Of a stretch of DNA of 64,000 nucleotides, positions 26,003-38,805 are shown in pieces. Position 1 is the stretch's first letter. Each line of letters starts with the position of its first letter. Position numbers and translations under genes: made by a program. A model generated the notes under the pieces. It saw only the letters and a list, made by a program, of their open reading frames with translations. It was not told the origin of the DNA and did no database searches. Origin of the DNA: Chaetorhynchus papuensis (Eukaryota; Chordata; Aves; Passeriformes; Rhipiduridae); NCBI GenBank assembly GCA_013396525.1, contig VWYX01000843.1, positions 1 to 64,000 on the forward strand, written 5' to 3'.

Positions 26003-27281
26003 GTAAGTGTGCCTCTCAAGTCTCACGGGGGGATGCGACTGATTTTGAGGTGCCAGGAGTGTGGAAGCTGGGGCTGCGGAGGGAGCAGTGGAGCAGTTTG
26101 TTGGCTCTTCCTCTGCTTGCTTAAAAATGACAATGAGGGAAGCGCTCTGGGTCACTGGGAGCCTCAATAGGTAGGTGCCGGTGCAGACTACAGAGTTATT
26201 TGCAACGATGTATTTGATGCCCAAGATGCACACTTTGAAAGCAGCGAAGGGGGAAGAGCTGGATAGTGGTGACTCTGTACAACCAAACCTCTAAATTCTG
26301 CTGCCTGAGTGGAGCAGGCACCTAGCCACAGAACCCTGCTTATTGCTGCACTTTGGTGCAGTGGCACAGCAAGGCACACTGCCCTTCGCTCTCCACTTCC
26401 ACCAGCCAGCACACTTCTAGAGCCAGCAGCTCCTTTGCTCCAGAGCCTTGCAAAATCTACTATCTGAGAAGGGCAGGTTGTACTCATCTGCATCTTCAGT
26501 ATTCCTTAGCGTTGTGAAGACCTCTTTTTGGCCTGAGCAGTCCTTTTTTTCTTTTTTCCTACGATTCAGCTCCTGATGAGACAAAGTGTGATTTTTCCTG
26601 AGTGTGTCCTGAAAGTCCTGATCTCCACGTGCTCCAGTGCATGGTACAATTGCATTGCAGAGCTGCAAATGTACAGATCTAGCATTGGATTCTGCTGGCT
26701 CTACTGAAACCACAGCCACAATCTACACTGTTCCATGGAAAGCTGTGATTACTTTGGTTTCCTTTTCCATTGAAAGCATGGATCATATATGTCTGACAAC
26801 CAGAAGGATTACTTTGGCAAGCATATTTTATTAGAATCAACCATAAGTTTATTTTATGATATAGGCTATATATGATATATCCTGTTATGCTACCAGATGT
26901 TTGGATGTATATGGTGTCTCTAAACTTTATGAATTAATTAAGATCAAAATGTTTCATGATAGATAATCAAACTATACGTGTCTATGCATATATACCAGAT
27001 ATGCCTGATGAGAAAGTAGATGAGCCTAATGTAGTTAAAAAGGTAAGTAAAATAAAGTATAAGCATTCCTGCAGGTAGCAATGAGATTTCTGATGAAAAC
27101 GAAGAAAATTGGGTGATTTGAGGCAAGTAATAATTCGCAGCCATAGCTGAAGAGGTGGTAAGAACAATATTCTAGGTGTTGGCTGAAGCCAGGGTGGTTT
27201 CCCATGAGCTAAGCTCTCATGGGCTCTGAGCTGCAGCCCCTGGCTTTGACTGCAGCTTATTCTGTTTGCTGTCCCCCACAG
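26003..27281 (+). other. ITGBL1: ITGBL1 intron 1
   Basis: A 1.28 kb intron with a GTAAGT start and a TGCTGTCCCCCACAG end. AT-rich in its middle (26820-27070). No repeat or RNA gene was recognised. The minus-strand ORFs across it are without recognisable homology. Confidence 0.88.
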
Positions 27282-27493
27282 GAGCAGTTTGGGTATTCCT
27301 GCTTCCTGCCGGATGTCCCAGGCTGAGTCGGAGCTCAGGTGCCGCGTGCCAGGGGGGAAGCTGTGCAGTGACAGAGGCAGGTGTGAGTGTGGAGTCTGCA
27401 TCTGCCAAGTGACTGAGACTGGCAAGTACTACGGCCCGCTCTGCGAGTGCCACGACTGGGTGTGCGAGACCTACGATGGGAAGATCTGCACAG
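27282..27493 (+). CDS. ITGBL1: ITGBL1 exon 2 (first integrin-type EGF repeat)
   Basis: The exon adds about 70 residues after the signal peptide: SSLGIPASCRMSQAESELRC, then the cysteine-rich stretch with LCSDRGRCECGVCIC, YYGPLCECHDWVCETYDG and KICTG. The pattern CxCGxCxC followed by GxxCECxxxxC is the hallmark of integrin-type EGF repeats. The order matches the first repeat of ITGBL1 as I recall it (ESERRC, GRGRCDCGVCIC, FGPLCECHEWVCETYDG in human). The acceptor is CCCCCACAG and the donor ACAG|GTAAGG, leaving phase 1 for exon 3. The frame is open and all expected cysteines are present. Exon 3, which should begin with a second CDCGKC-type repeat, was not found in the window. Confidence 0.95.
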
Positions 27494-28150
27494 GTAAGGA
27501 AGCCCCAATGATGACAGAAGCTTAGAAAATTAGGGGTATATATTAAAACCAGAATTATGTTTGGAACACAGCACACTGATACAGTAGAGATGTGTGGGTC
27601 CCTGAACCATGACTCTAAATGGAGTTGTGGGCGCATCCAAAGATTTTTCCAGATTAAAGGATACGTGTTACAGGCACTGTGTCTGCCATAAAATGGGACT
27701 TAGCCTAGAGCGAGACTGATCTGCATCAGGGACAAAAACAGAAGTTTCTTTGGGTTGGAGGCTCTGCAAACTGTGTTTTAAATCTAATACAGTATGCAAT
27801 ATTGCTCACATTTTTATATTTTTTTTCATTTGAACTGCTTACCTAATAATAGCTTATGGTATCTACCCGCACTTTAAACTATCTCCAAACAATCAATTTT
27901 GAGGGCATATAAATATGAAAACTCATTAGATGGTGCTTTCCAAATAAAGACTTAAACCAATGCAATTGTATTGTGGTTTCAGGGATTTCCTGACTGACAC
28001 CGTATTCTTTAATAACATACATTTCTGGGACAGAATTTAGTCCCTGCCAGTTGTTGGAACATGTTGCTTGGTTTACATCTAAACATTATTGCTCTTACAT
28101 CTTTTCAGCTGTCTTTACTTTAGTTTCTGGGTTATTTCAGTCAGATTTTC

Positions 28151-28173
28151 TTTTTTTTTTTTTTTTTTTTTTT
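28151..28173. repeat. Poly(T) tract
   Basis: A run of 23 T in ITGBL1 intron 2. No retroelement body was recognised on either side, so it may be a simple slippage tract. Confidence 0.9.
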
Positions 28174-29044
28174 AAGCAGCTTAGAATAGGATTTTAGAAA
28201 AAAGCAAGGAGAAGAAATACCATCACATTCCTAAGGGGATTCAGCCTGGAGCTTGATGAAAGGGGCCAGAAGGGTACTTCATTTCTAGTATCCCTGCTTC
28301 AACAGCTTTACCAGATTCACAGAAACGTGTCATCTTTTCAGGCCAAAACCTGCAATTAGGTCAATGGGAATGTTGCAGGAATTCTTCTAGTAAGAGGACA
28401 ATACAAATGCATTCCAGCAGTTGGTTTGGCAAATTATGTAGGAAAAAAAGAGCAAACTTATTTTAGCAACAATTTATCCAGGAAGTCCAGTAATAACATG
28501 AAAAGATCAAGAACGGGATTATGAGAAAAGGTTTTTATTTGGCACCTATGACTTTGAACTTCTGTAGAGAAACTGATTTATAGACTCTGCAGTTAGCAAT
28601 GTTAAATCCCCCTACATAAGAAATATCATAGCATTTCAGTGCTTTGCTGCCCCAAACATGAATTTTTTGATTGGTAGTGTGATTTCTAAGTGCTTGCTGT
28701 TGTTGATGGGTTAATTGCATAAAGGGAAACTGAAAGCTCCTTCAATTTTAATATTTTGCTGTAAATTCCACCATCATGTTCCTGTTAATGTTATGAACAG
28801 CGAGTGCAAGTTTTGTCAGTGCTTTGGTGGTAAAGGGTGCTGACAGAATAAACAGAACCAAGAGATTTCTCAACAATATTTAGCTTTTGGGTAGCACTTC
28901 ATGCAGCAGTTCAAAGATGTGAATGCTAAGTGATTAAATGTATTTTTAAAACCAATTTTCTGTACTTGTCACTTTGTCACTCCTAGCTGGAGTATTGAAG
29001 CTGCTTTACCACTGAGATGTGAAATAATTTGAATTCTCTTCTGG

Positions 29045-29062
29045 AAAAAAAAAAAAAAAAAA
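29045..29062. repeat. Poly(A) tract
   Basis: A run of 18 A in ITGBL1 intron 2, with no recognisable retroposed sequence before it. Confidence 0.9.
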
Positions 29063-30789
29063 GTAGTAAAAAATTCAGTACAAAGTCCTGGTGAGGAAAA
29101 TAACTGTGAAGGGTGCAGTTTTGCTTGCTTCATTTGGGTTTTTCGACAGTTGTCCCGAAAGTCCAGCTGACTTTGTTGCAGTCCAGGGCTGCCCAGCACT
29201 GCAGGAGAGCAGCCCCAGGTAACTCTTTTGGGGCTGGAATCCAGGTGGTGAAACACTTCTTTTCAGGCTGTGCTTTTTGCCCTCTTCATTTTCCCCCCAT
29301 GTCTTTAGTCACTGAAATTGTGTGCATAAGGGAGGAAGGGAACAGAGAAAAGAAGGTCAGATCTAGGATAACCGGCAGGAGACTGGACCTTATGTTGTAT
29401 GAATAATATTTTCCCCTACCCAACTATTCAGTGACCTGCATCTGCTGATGTTTATTAACATTACATCAGCAGGCTGATTTCCAGTGTATGACATATTTCC
29501 CTTTCTTTGCATTTTTGGGCCCATTTTTTCACTAATGATGAAATTGTGTTTCCTCTAAGTGAATAGTCAAAATGTCTTACTGCAGTTCTATTTCTGTTTC
29601 CTGCTTTGTTTTTCATGTTTTTATTTTGACATTTGCTGTCCCATTTCATTGTGGATCTCTCCTGATACAAGCACAGTAACTGCTGACTGGCACCACATGG
29701 AGAACTTCTAAACACTCTTTCAATATCCCTCTAGAAAGCCATGGTATTTGAGGCTAATGCTGTTTAAAACAAGCTACTTTTCAAGCTGCCAGAGTGATTT
29801 CCTTTTTCAAGTGACTGACATCTAACCACCAGTGATGTTCATGTTCAGAGATGGACAGGCAGAGTTGTTTGAGTCACAAATGCGAAAGATAGCTGTGTTT
29901 CCCTGCCAGTCTGTTCAGACATACCTCCACTTCCCTTGCCTGTCCCAAGCTAAACAAAAGATTTACTTGCTCAATATGCAGCTCATTATCTTAAGGGCAC
30001 TTTTTGTGTCAGATCCACTTTCTGGATCAGTTGTTGAAAAATCATATTCTGGAGAGAGAAGGCCTGAAGGTAAAGAAAACATCAGATGTCCATCTGATTG
30101 ATTTGCTTTTTCTAATGAGCCTTGTATAAAAATGGGAAAGAGATTATGCCGTGAGTAATAAAGAAAAGCAGATGTAAATGTTTCTGTCCTTTTACTTTAC
30201 TTACCCTTAACACTTCTTTGCTGTATTTCCTTCCCATTATGTTTCCAGGTACTTTAGAGGGAGTTCCAATAATTTTTTTGCCTTTTATCCCACTGGGATT
30301 GATAAAGTAAGAGGTGATCCCTAATGGAGTCAGAAACAAAGAAGAGAGAAACCAAGTACTGTGGTCTGAGTCACTGAGTCTCTTGTCCTCCTCAAAAAGT
30401 GGCCTTTTTATCTGCCTGAGGTATCATGGGGTGTAGAGGAGATCGAGTAGATACTGTCATTCTCTTTGCAATGTCATCTTTATTTTATCTTTTTGTTGCT
30501 GATCTTCAAGGAGGTGAGCTAAGGGGAGGAAGACTGAATCAAAACCGGCCAAATCCCCAAAGGATTTATGCTTCATTCAGAGCAGACAATATATTTGTTG
30601 CTGTTTATTTGCAGGTAGTAGTTCTGATTCAGACAGTTGCATATTGCCTCAGGCTTTCTTAGCATAAGTAGGGCCCATGTTGTGTGCGAGGGAAAGTGGA
30701 ATACAGAACTAATTCCTGTCACATCACTGCTTGATTCCTATTTCTCTGTGGGTTTTTTTGCAGTATAGTGGAAAATCAATTTTAGTGAA

Positions 30790-31008
30790 TTCTTTTTTTT
30801 TTTTTTTTTGTTTTGTTTGTTTTGTTTTGGTTTGGTTTTTTGGGGTATTTTTGGTGGGGTTTTTTTGTTGTTTTGTTTGTTTGTTTTTGGTTGCTGTTTG
30901 GTTGGATTTTTTTGGGAGGTTTTTTTGGTTTTTTGTTGTTGTTTGTTTGTATGGATTTTTTTGTTTTGGGTTTCTTTGTTTGTTTGTTTTGGTTTTTTTG
31001 TTTAATCT
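30790..31008. repeat. T/G low-complexity tract
   Basis: About 220 bases consist almost only of T and G on the plus strand, in irregular units such as TTTTG, TTTGTTTG and GGTTTTTTTGG, with a few A and C breaks. Overlapping ORFs in several frames here (rich in F, G, V, L, W or, on the other strand, K, N, Q, P) are produced by the composition and are not genes. Confidence 0.93.
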
Positions 31009-34000
31009 TTTCTACTGCATCTGTGGTTAATGAAGCTAGAAAAACTAAACTAAGCATGGACTTCCTTGGCCAACTGAAGTGGGAACACTTTAGATGTTCT
31101 TAGAGAATGAACCACGGGAACTGCCAGCTGGGACATGTGACAGAATGATTACACTGCTTGTAGTTGGTGAGATCATAAGACAGATACAATTTGATGACAA
31201 CATAGCAACATATGAAGAAGGTTTGTCTTTGCTCAGAGCCATATTTGTTTTCTTTGGTTATTTTCATAGTTATTAAGATTTTATGAGACTTTTTTTTGCA
31301 AACTGAAATACCTTTTACATCTACTGAAAAATGGTGGCACAGTGTGATTTTCCATAAGCAGTTGCTGTGGAACTTTAATTGCTGCTTTTCAGGCCAGTGA
31401 AAGATTTTTGTTTCTTTCTCCAAAGCTGTGGTTGCTGTGGGTGCTGTACCTATTTTAAGACTAGTTCAACAATATAATGTCAGTGTTAGTTGTAGGTTTT
31501 CACAGCCAGAAGTGTTATCATACACAAGATGAAGGGCAAGAGGATATAAGTGCCATTATTTCCCAATCTGTAAGGTTTTAAACCATGCAGAGAACACAAA
31601 TGAAAAACTAAATAGACAAGGAGTACATGTAGAAGTAACAAGATAAATCCAAATTAAAGTTTTGATTTAATACTGTGTATCCAATTGAGTTTATTTGATT
31701 TATAGTCCTATACATCAGTTTGAGAGAGTTAGGAATTTGAAAATGGAATTTGGAGGACATTTTGAGCTGTGCTCTTTGCATAGAAGCTGAATAGTGTCTT
31801 TAGGCAGAGCTATCGAAGTTGAGTTGGAAAGGCTCTAACAACTGTGCTTTTGTATTCATACTGAAGGGAGGTCTGACATGCTGATTGTTCATTGAGCAGC
31901 ATTTCTTGCTAAAAGTGTGAAAGAAAGTCAGCCTGTGACCTGCGTTGATTGCCATTTGATCCAAAGTGAAATTCAAAGCCCTCGGTTTTGAGAACAGGTG
32001 TAAGCCTCTTCTCTGTCAGAGGCCATGTTTGCGAAGATTCTGCTATGGCACATGTGGCCATAGGAGACAGAGCCTCCTGAAAAGACCAAGTTAAAAATAG
32101 GGCAGGAGGCTACTGATGAAAATGGAGGTGGCAGTTCTGCTCTGACCTAGTTTGCTTTAGTCCGGATTTCAGAACTTGGCATTTTGTGACATTTCCTCCT
32201 GGAGCAGGGGTGTGTAGGTGTGATAATAGCATCCATATTCACCTCAAGACAGGTTCGTCAGGTTCTAGTAGAAGCGAAATTGTGGTAGCATAGACCTCAT
32301 TGCAGGTTCATTGCCTTGCTAAGTGCTCAAGGTGCTGGCAGACAAAAAGCACAAGCTAAAGCCTGTATTATTCTCAGCTTTATGCTGTTGGTACCTGATC
32401 TAGGTAAAATCAAGCAGTCTTTGATACATTGACAATTGCTGTACACACACAGTTTTTCCAAATGCAGTGTGTGTGTTCATAGCAGTGGTGAGTGAGGCAG
32501 GAGGAAGCTTAGATGCAAAAACTACAGGGGAGATTAATGGGAGGGAAGCATTTTAAAAGTAACTTATTAAGTGATATGTCCCTTAGTCACTTAGCCCTCA
32601 TTTTGAGCACCTTTATCTGTAGATACTACTGATGGAAAATAGGTGCTAGTTTAAAAAGTAAAAATGAGTGTTCTGGGCATATGGAAGTGAAAGGCTTTTA
32701 CAGCACCTATCACAGCAGGAATGTTGCCCCTCAGGCTGTCACCAACAGCAAGACAAGGTGGGGAGCAGCATCTCCTTCACCTTTTTTTCTTTCTATAGTC
32801 TGGGGTGACAAGCTTATCCATTGCAGAGAAAAAACAAACCTTTGTGTGAGTTTTGTCAAAGCAAATAAGTGTTCTGAAGTGTGTTTGAATTTTTATGCTC
32901 TTTACAGTTTGATAATGAACTGAAGTATAGTTTTATTTATTTGAAAGAATGCTCTTTATGAAAAAATGGCTTACACAGACTGTGTCCTAGTATTAATATT
33001 TGTGTTTCAGTATCATTATTATTAAAAAGATATGGTGAATAGAATGTAGATGGTGTATTTAATATTACAGAAGTGTTTATTAATCATTTTACCTGCTTCA
33101 TTGGTGGATAGGTTTCAATATGTGTTCTTTTGACAGCCTTTTTTGGACAAACTGACTGACTTAATATAATTTTCTATGCTTATTAAAAGTTTTATTGTTG
33201 ATAGCTGGTCCTGTAAACGACTTCAAACAATCATCACTTATGGCACTGGACTGTAGACCTTTCAGCGTTAGTGTTCCCAAGCAGTTTGTCTTGACAAACA
33301 ACATTTCACTGATTAAAAAAGTTCCCATGAGCTTTTGTGGGAGGATAGGACACACTGCTAGTGCTGTCCAGGAAAAAGGGTGATTTGTGCCTAAAAAAGT
33401 ACTGGAGTGTGAATCTGGCCATGCAAAGAAGGACCCCGTAATATATATGAGGTACCAGGACTTATCAGTGTTTTAACTGGAGGATGTGGTGGTCGAGGCC
33501 GTGTTATGGTGTATTTATGGTGTACCACAGTTGCACTTCTTGATTCAAATTTCCTTTGGAGATGGAAGGACTATGAAGGAAAAAAACCCTGTTCTTCTTT
33601 CAAATGCTATTTTTAAAGTTTATTTGAAAGCTTCATTTCTTAGTGATGGAGGGAGTAATTTTTGCAGATGGGGGTTTGTGTGCATTTGGTACATAGGAAG
33701 TGAGCTGGCACGCCAACTTGAGCAGTTACATGACCATATTCTTATATATAGAAGAATAAAGATTCAAGAGAGTTTAATTGGAGTTGCACCTGTCCCCTTT
33801 CTTGAAAGAGCTGCTTTGCCCTTCTGCGTGTCCACCTGACTGGCATCAGTGATATAATATGGGACGCCTTCTTGTCAGTGACCTAAAGAATCTCAGTCAG
33901 AGTTTTTGGAGACATATCTGGGGCAGTTTTATGGGGAAGGTCACTGGGAGTGCCAGCTCTGGCACTGTCAGGAACGAGCCGAGTACTAACTTTGTGATTT

Positions 34001-35151
34001 GGAAAATGTCACAGCCGAATGCTGTTGCCTTGGCAGCTCCATGCAGCAGCAGATGTTCTAACTGGAGCACCTGGTCACAGTGTTTTGTTCCTGGGGGCAA
34101 TTCTGGGGTGGGGAGATTTGTGAGTGGGCTGGGAGAGGATCCTCCCATGTCCCAAACAGACTGCCAAAGTCTACCTTTCTCAGGCATGCTTTTTCCAGTT
34201 GTCTGCCTCCAGCAGGTCCTGTTCAGTCTTTTAAACCAGGTGGTGTCTGTCATTTTAAATGTTGGGAATGTTAGCTTTTATGATCCACAGTTAGAGGCTA
34301 CTGAATGTAAAAATAGCTCATTTAAGTGTTTCTCCTGTTTTGCATATAATTTCCTATTTAATTAAAAGGATGTATTAAAGTTATTTAAATCTTGAAGCTG
34401 TGTGGTTGACTGCTAAGAAATGCTAAATCTGACTGTCTACCTTTATTGAAGAGCCCTGTGCATTTGCACAATTATGAATCTTATAATTTTGTATTCATTA
34501 TGGTTTTCTCCAGTGAACTTACGCAGCAATGGCAGGAGGAAAATGGTTGCTTCCTAGTATTTGAAATGGTTTCGTTTACAAACTTGGTAACACGTTTAAA
34601 GCAAGATAAAATGTTAATCATTTACCTTAGTCCATTCATTTACCTGAAATGTGTTGAACACACATGGCAAACAGTTTGGTAACACAGCAGTGTCGGGTAA
34701 CACAGATTTCTTGGCATCCCATTTCCTTACTCCAAGTGTTTTAAACAATATTTTGCAGAAAGTAACTGGATACTTGTGAAATGGCATGGTACAAGCTCAT
34801 TAAGTCTCAGAAGCCAAAAGCCCCTCTTCTTCAGAAAACCCTGTTCCTCTCGACTTCCTGAAACATCCAGACTAATTTCTTGTCTATCCTTACCCCTTTG
34901 GAAATTACTGGATACAAGCAGAGGTGGTATATAATTTGAATGGCTTTTCAGCAGATGAAGATACAGGCGGTTTTTAAGAGATGAATAATGAATGGTATTC
35001 TGTGAACAAGAGCTAAACTTACCTAATCCAAACCATTTATATGTCTGTATCTCCTGTGAGTATGTGGTTCCTGCCCTCCAGAAATGCAAGAGCCACTTAG
35101 ATGTGGGGAACATGGCTGGTATATGGCACTGAACTGTGATGGTCACAGCAT

Positions 35152-35194
35152 CCAGTTCTCATATCCACCTTTTCCAGTTCTCATATCCACCTTT
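35152..35194. repeat. Tandem duplication of a 22-base unit
   Basis: The unit CCAGTTCTCATATCCACCTT plus TT occurs twice in direct succession (35152-35173, then 35174-35194). The copies are identical over about 21 bases, which suggests a recent local duplication. Confidence 0.92.
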
Positions 35195-38100
35195 CTTTGC
35201 AGTTCTTGCAACAAATTACTAGAAGGTATGTGTTTTTCTTCTGATATTGAAGAGAGGGGAAGTTGAGGTCAGAGATCAAAAATATACCTCCTGATCATCA
35301 AAGGCTGATAGTGAGACTCAGAAGAGCACCCAAGTATCTGAGTCCTTGCTAGGGACTCTTAAACCACCAAGTCCCTATGAGGTGTAAGAATAAAATGTGT
35401 TAGTATTAAAACTATCACTTAGGGTGTGTCAAAATACATATTTTGTTTCATGTTTAGATCTTAAAAATACTATTTCCTACAAAAAATAGTAGAACTTTCT
35501 TTTCCTAAGAACTACCTGTGCATTACGTATGCAACAATTGTTGATTTCTAGGTGTATTATTTGAGTGAGAGCAACTTCGTTTTATGAAAACACCAGTGTG
35601 TTTCCAGCAAAAAAGTGTTCCACATATAAATAAGGAGGTGAATCCCACAGAGAACTGTAGGTGCAGTGATATGCCTGGTAGATTGAGTTCCAGAGAACAG
35701 TCCTCAAAGGAGTGTTTTTTAAGGATTTGTAAGGATTCAGAGCCATGCTTTGAAGGATTACTGGTGAAGTTCAGACCTCTCACTTCAGGAATAGGAAGGA
35801 ACTGAAATGGAGGAGGACAACCAATTTCATCTCATGATCATACTTGCAGAAGGTCCAAATCATGCCGAATGGTGGTGATGCCATGACAAAACATCATATA
35901 AGAACATATTGCACTGTGGTTTTTCTGACTGCTTTTGCAGAATTATGCCTTTTAATCACCATGTGCTTTACATGAAAAAAACACTTATATGCTGTCTAGT
36001 GGAACATACCACACTTTTACCCTAATGGTCTTGATTGACTCAGTGCTTTCTCAAACAATTTTTAAACTGGAAAGAATAGTGGCAGTGAATAAATTGTACA
36101 TCTGTAGTCTGACTTGCAGAGGTGAGGCTGAGACCTTCTGTTACAGAATCATAGAAGTTAGTATTACAAATTTATTGGGTTTTTTTCTGGTGCCTTTGTA
36201 GTCAGGTAAATTCTGTGGGAATGGTCTTGAAGCACTTAAATGAAGTACTGTTGGTGCACTGGTGCTTCTAATGACTGTCTTTTGAAATAATTTTGTTTCA
36301 TTCTCACTTCTGTTTCAAGTCACAGCTAATCCTCATCAGAGACATAGCAAGTATAATGAAGCACATCTCCCAGACTGTGCTTAGGAAGAGATCAAGGTGC
36401 CAGCTATCACCGAAGGAAAATTGCCCATCACCTACATCCAGTTTCTCTGGATGGGAATGGAGAATGTAGGAGCTATTGCAGTTGGGTACAACTACTCTCC
36501 ATTTATGTGGGTTTGCCTGCAGCTGGTGTTTGTGGAAATCCTTTTGTCCACCAACCCCAGATACAGTGAACTTCTCTTTCTAGAACATATTCGTTTCTCA
36601 TTCATGGGGCTTTAGGGCATCATCCTACAGAGAGAAGTACTGGAACATTTCTTACCGCTTTTTTTCCCCCCCAAGGCTGCTTAATTAATTGAAGCATAGC
36701 AGAGAAATATTATAGCATATCGTTGGCATTGGCAATAAACAGAGACAATTAAATGTGGCATAGATTTCTGTATCACAATAAAAAGTAATTGTCTCTTCAA
36801 GATTTATAATGTTTACCTTCTTACAAACTTTGTGTATGTGATACAGAAACACAACAAAAAATTGATTGGAGATGGGATTGGCAAAATTATCAAATCCCAG
36901 TCATGTACTTTGTTAGATTTAGGAGAGGATCCTGTCACTCATCTCTACTTTTCAGGTTAAAAATATGTTTTAATAAAAGCAGATGATGTGGCTTTTTTTT
37001 TTTTTTTCCCAAAGCTAAAGAGAAACCAGTGTTTTCTGCTGACAGAAGTCTAATGAAATCAATAAAGTTATGCCAACAGAGAATTGGTCTCACAACAATT
37101 CTGGCCATTGCTTGGTCAAAAACTCTGGGTAACAGCAAATAAAATTACAACGGCAAAATGTAGACTGTGTCATTTACCTGAAATGGTAATGGTAAAACCA
37201 TAATAACAGTAATGACATCTCCAGAGTTTTGAATGCTTTTAAGCTTGACAACATTTTACATTATTTTCTGTTTTGTTTTTCTTCTGTGTATTGTGCGACT
37301 TTAAAGAGTTATATGTTAGTTAGCGGTAGTTTGACCGGACATTTACCAAAATAATTTTTCTCCCGAGTTGGACTTAGCAGTACTGAGAGTTCTGTGTGAA
37401 AACATTCTGATGAATAAAAACCAGTCTTTCAGAGATTTAGTCTCAGTTGTATAAATAAAGGAATTGTTTAAGCTGAGAGAACTATCCCAAGTTTTATTAA
37501 ATGGTCTGCTGGTTTGGAAAGGCACAGTAAAATTAAGATTTTGTAATTGCTCAATCCCCTCTCCTCTCATCATCCTAAAGCTTTTGTATATGACTTTTTG
37601 TAAATGAAGAAATTCCATTCTAAATGTGTCAACTACTTTAAATGTATGTCTGGTACACTTACATGCAGGTTAGAAAAGATTTTATTTACAGATATTGTTG
37701 AGAAAATACAACATGATTTCTCTGTAGGTGGTTTCAAAAGGTCATATCACATGAGACTTTCTGAATGAAGTTCTTGCTGGATAATACCTTGAAGGATAAT
37801 ATTTAAATAGTACCGTGACCACAGAGTTCCTTTTATTTCATGAGTGCCTATCAAAGGAACTCGGAGGTTTTTAAAATAATCTTACTCTGTCTGGAACATC
37901 ATTTATCAATCTCTTTCAAAACAAGATCATAATTCCTTAATATGGGCTTCCAGTTCTCTGTATTTTCCAGGTGTTGTCTTGGTTTTTCCTCCATCTTTTT
38001 CTGCATGAGCCATGGTTGCCACCCCCCACTCTCAACATTTTGGTTATCTCCAACTGCCAATTTGTTTTACTAATTCCATTCCCTCTTCACAAAGTCCTTT

Positions 38101-38659
38101 CTGTGTTTTGGGTGGTCTCTATCTGGCTCAGTTCCTTGGCACTGCTTCTCAGAGTTTTCCTAATCCGTTCCTCTGGCTCATCAAAGAACAGTTGTTTCCA
38201 TGAGGACCTGGGTGGAAGTCAGACCCACCTTGGCTTTCTTTATACTCCCTGGTGGCTCCTTCTCCAACCAGTGACCTCTGCTCTTGTGTCCCAGGAATCA
38301 TGTCAGCAAGAGGAGCAGAACTGCCTTGGGCATTCACAGACTTTGTGGAAGTTAACCACAGTTGTGTGCAATCAAACACTGTTTCTTAGCTCATGCTTTG
38401 TTCATGCAGGTGTTCACTTGTAGCGGCGCTTGGTCGGATTTGAATCTAAACCACAGAGACTTTAAAATAGGCATAAATCGGGTGTGCACTCCTGTATCGT
38501 CATTTCTGCTTGCTTCACCCCTTTCTCCTCCCTGAGGTAGGTGGCACAGCACACTGAAATTTTACAGTTTGTTATAGTTTCTGCAAACAATCTGTTTGTT
38601 GGGTTTCTTATTCCCAGGAGATGGAATGGTTTTGACCATAGTAAAAAGCTTGTCTTAGG

Positions 38660-38805
38660 GACACTGTGGGATCTCTGTGGCTGGGAGTTTAGTAACAGGT
38701 TGGACAAGTCAGGAACGATCAACACACCCTTGTATGTGACTCCAGACAAAGAAGTGGGCCAGATGATCTCTTCCAGAGTTCTCTTTGAGGCTGATTTTCT
38801 TTGAT
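38660..38805 (+). mobile_element. CR1 LINE 3' relic
   Basis: CTGTGGGATCTCTGTGGCTG, then AACAGGTTGGACAAGTCAGG and CCAGATGATCTCTTCCAGAG, ending near TTTTCTTTGATGCTGCTGTG, follow the order of the CR1 3' region with many changes. It is an old, 5'-truncated copy in ITGBL1 intron 2, in the gene's direction. Confidence 0.75.

Noticed and set aside
30731..31103. Overlapping ORFs rich in F, G, L, V or K, N, Q
   Set aside because: They are produced by the T/G-only low-complexity tract.
33859..34365. 168-codon plus-strand ORF with a cysteine-containing stretch
   Set aside because: I considered it as an ITGBL1 exon, but it lacks the CxCGxCxC pattern, has no flanking splice sites in the right phase, and matches nothing I know.
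37971..38423. 150-codon plus-strand ORF
   Set aside because: Composition (L, F, S, W) fits a T/C-rich stretch; no domain, no splice signals and no recognisable homology.
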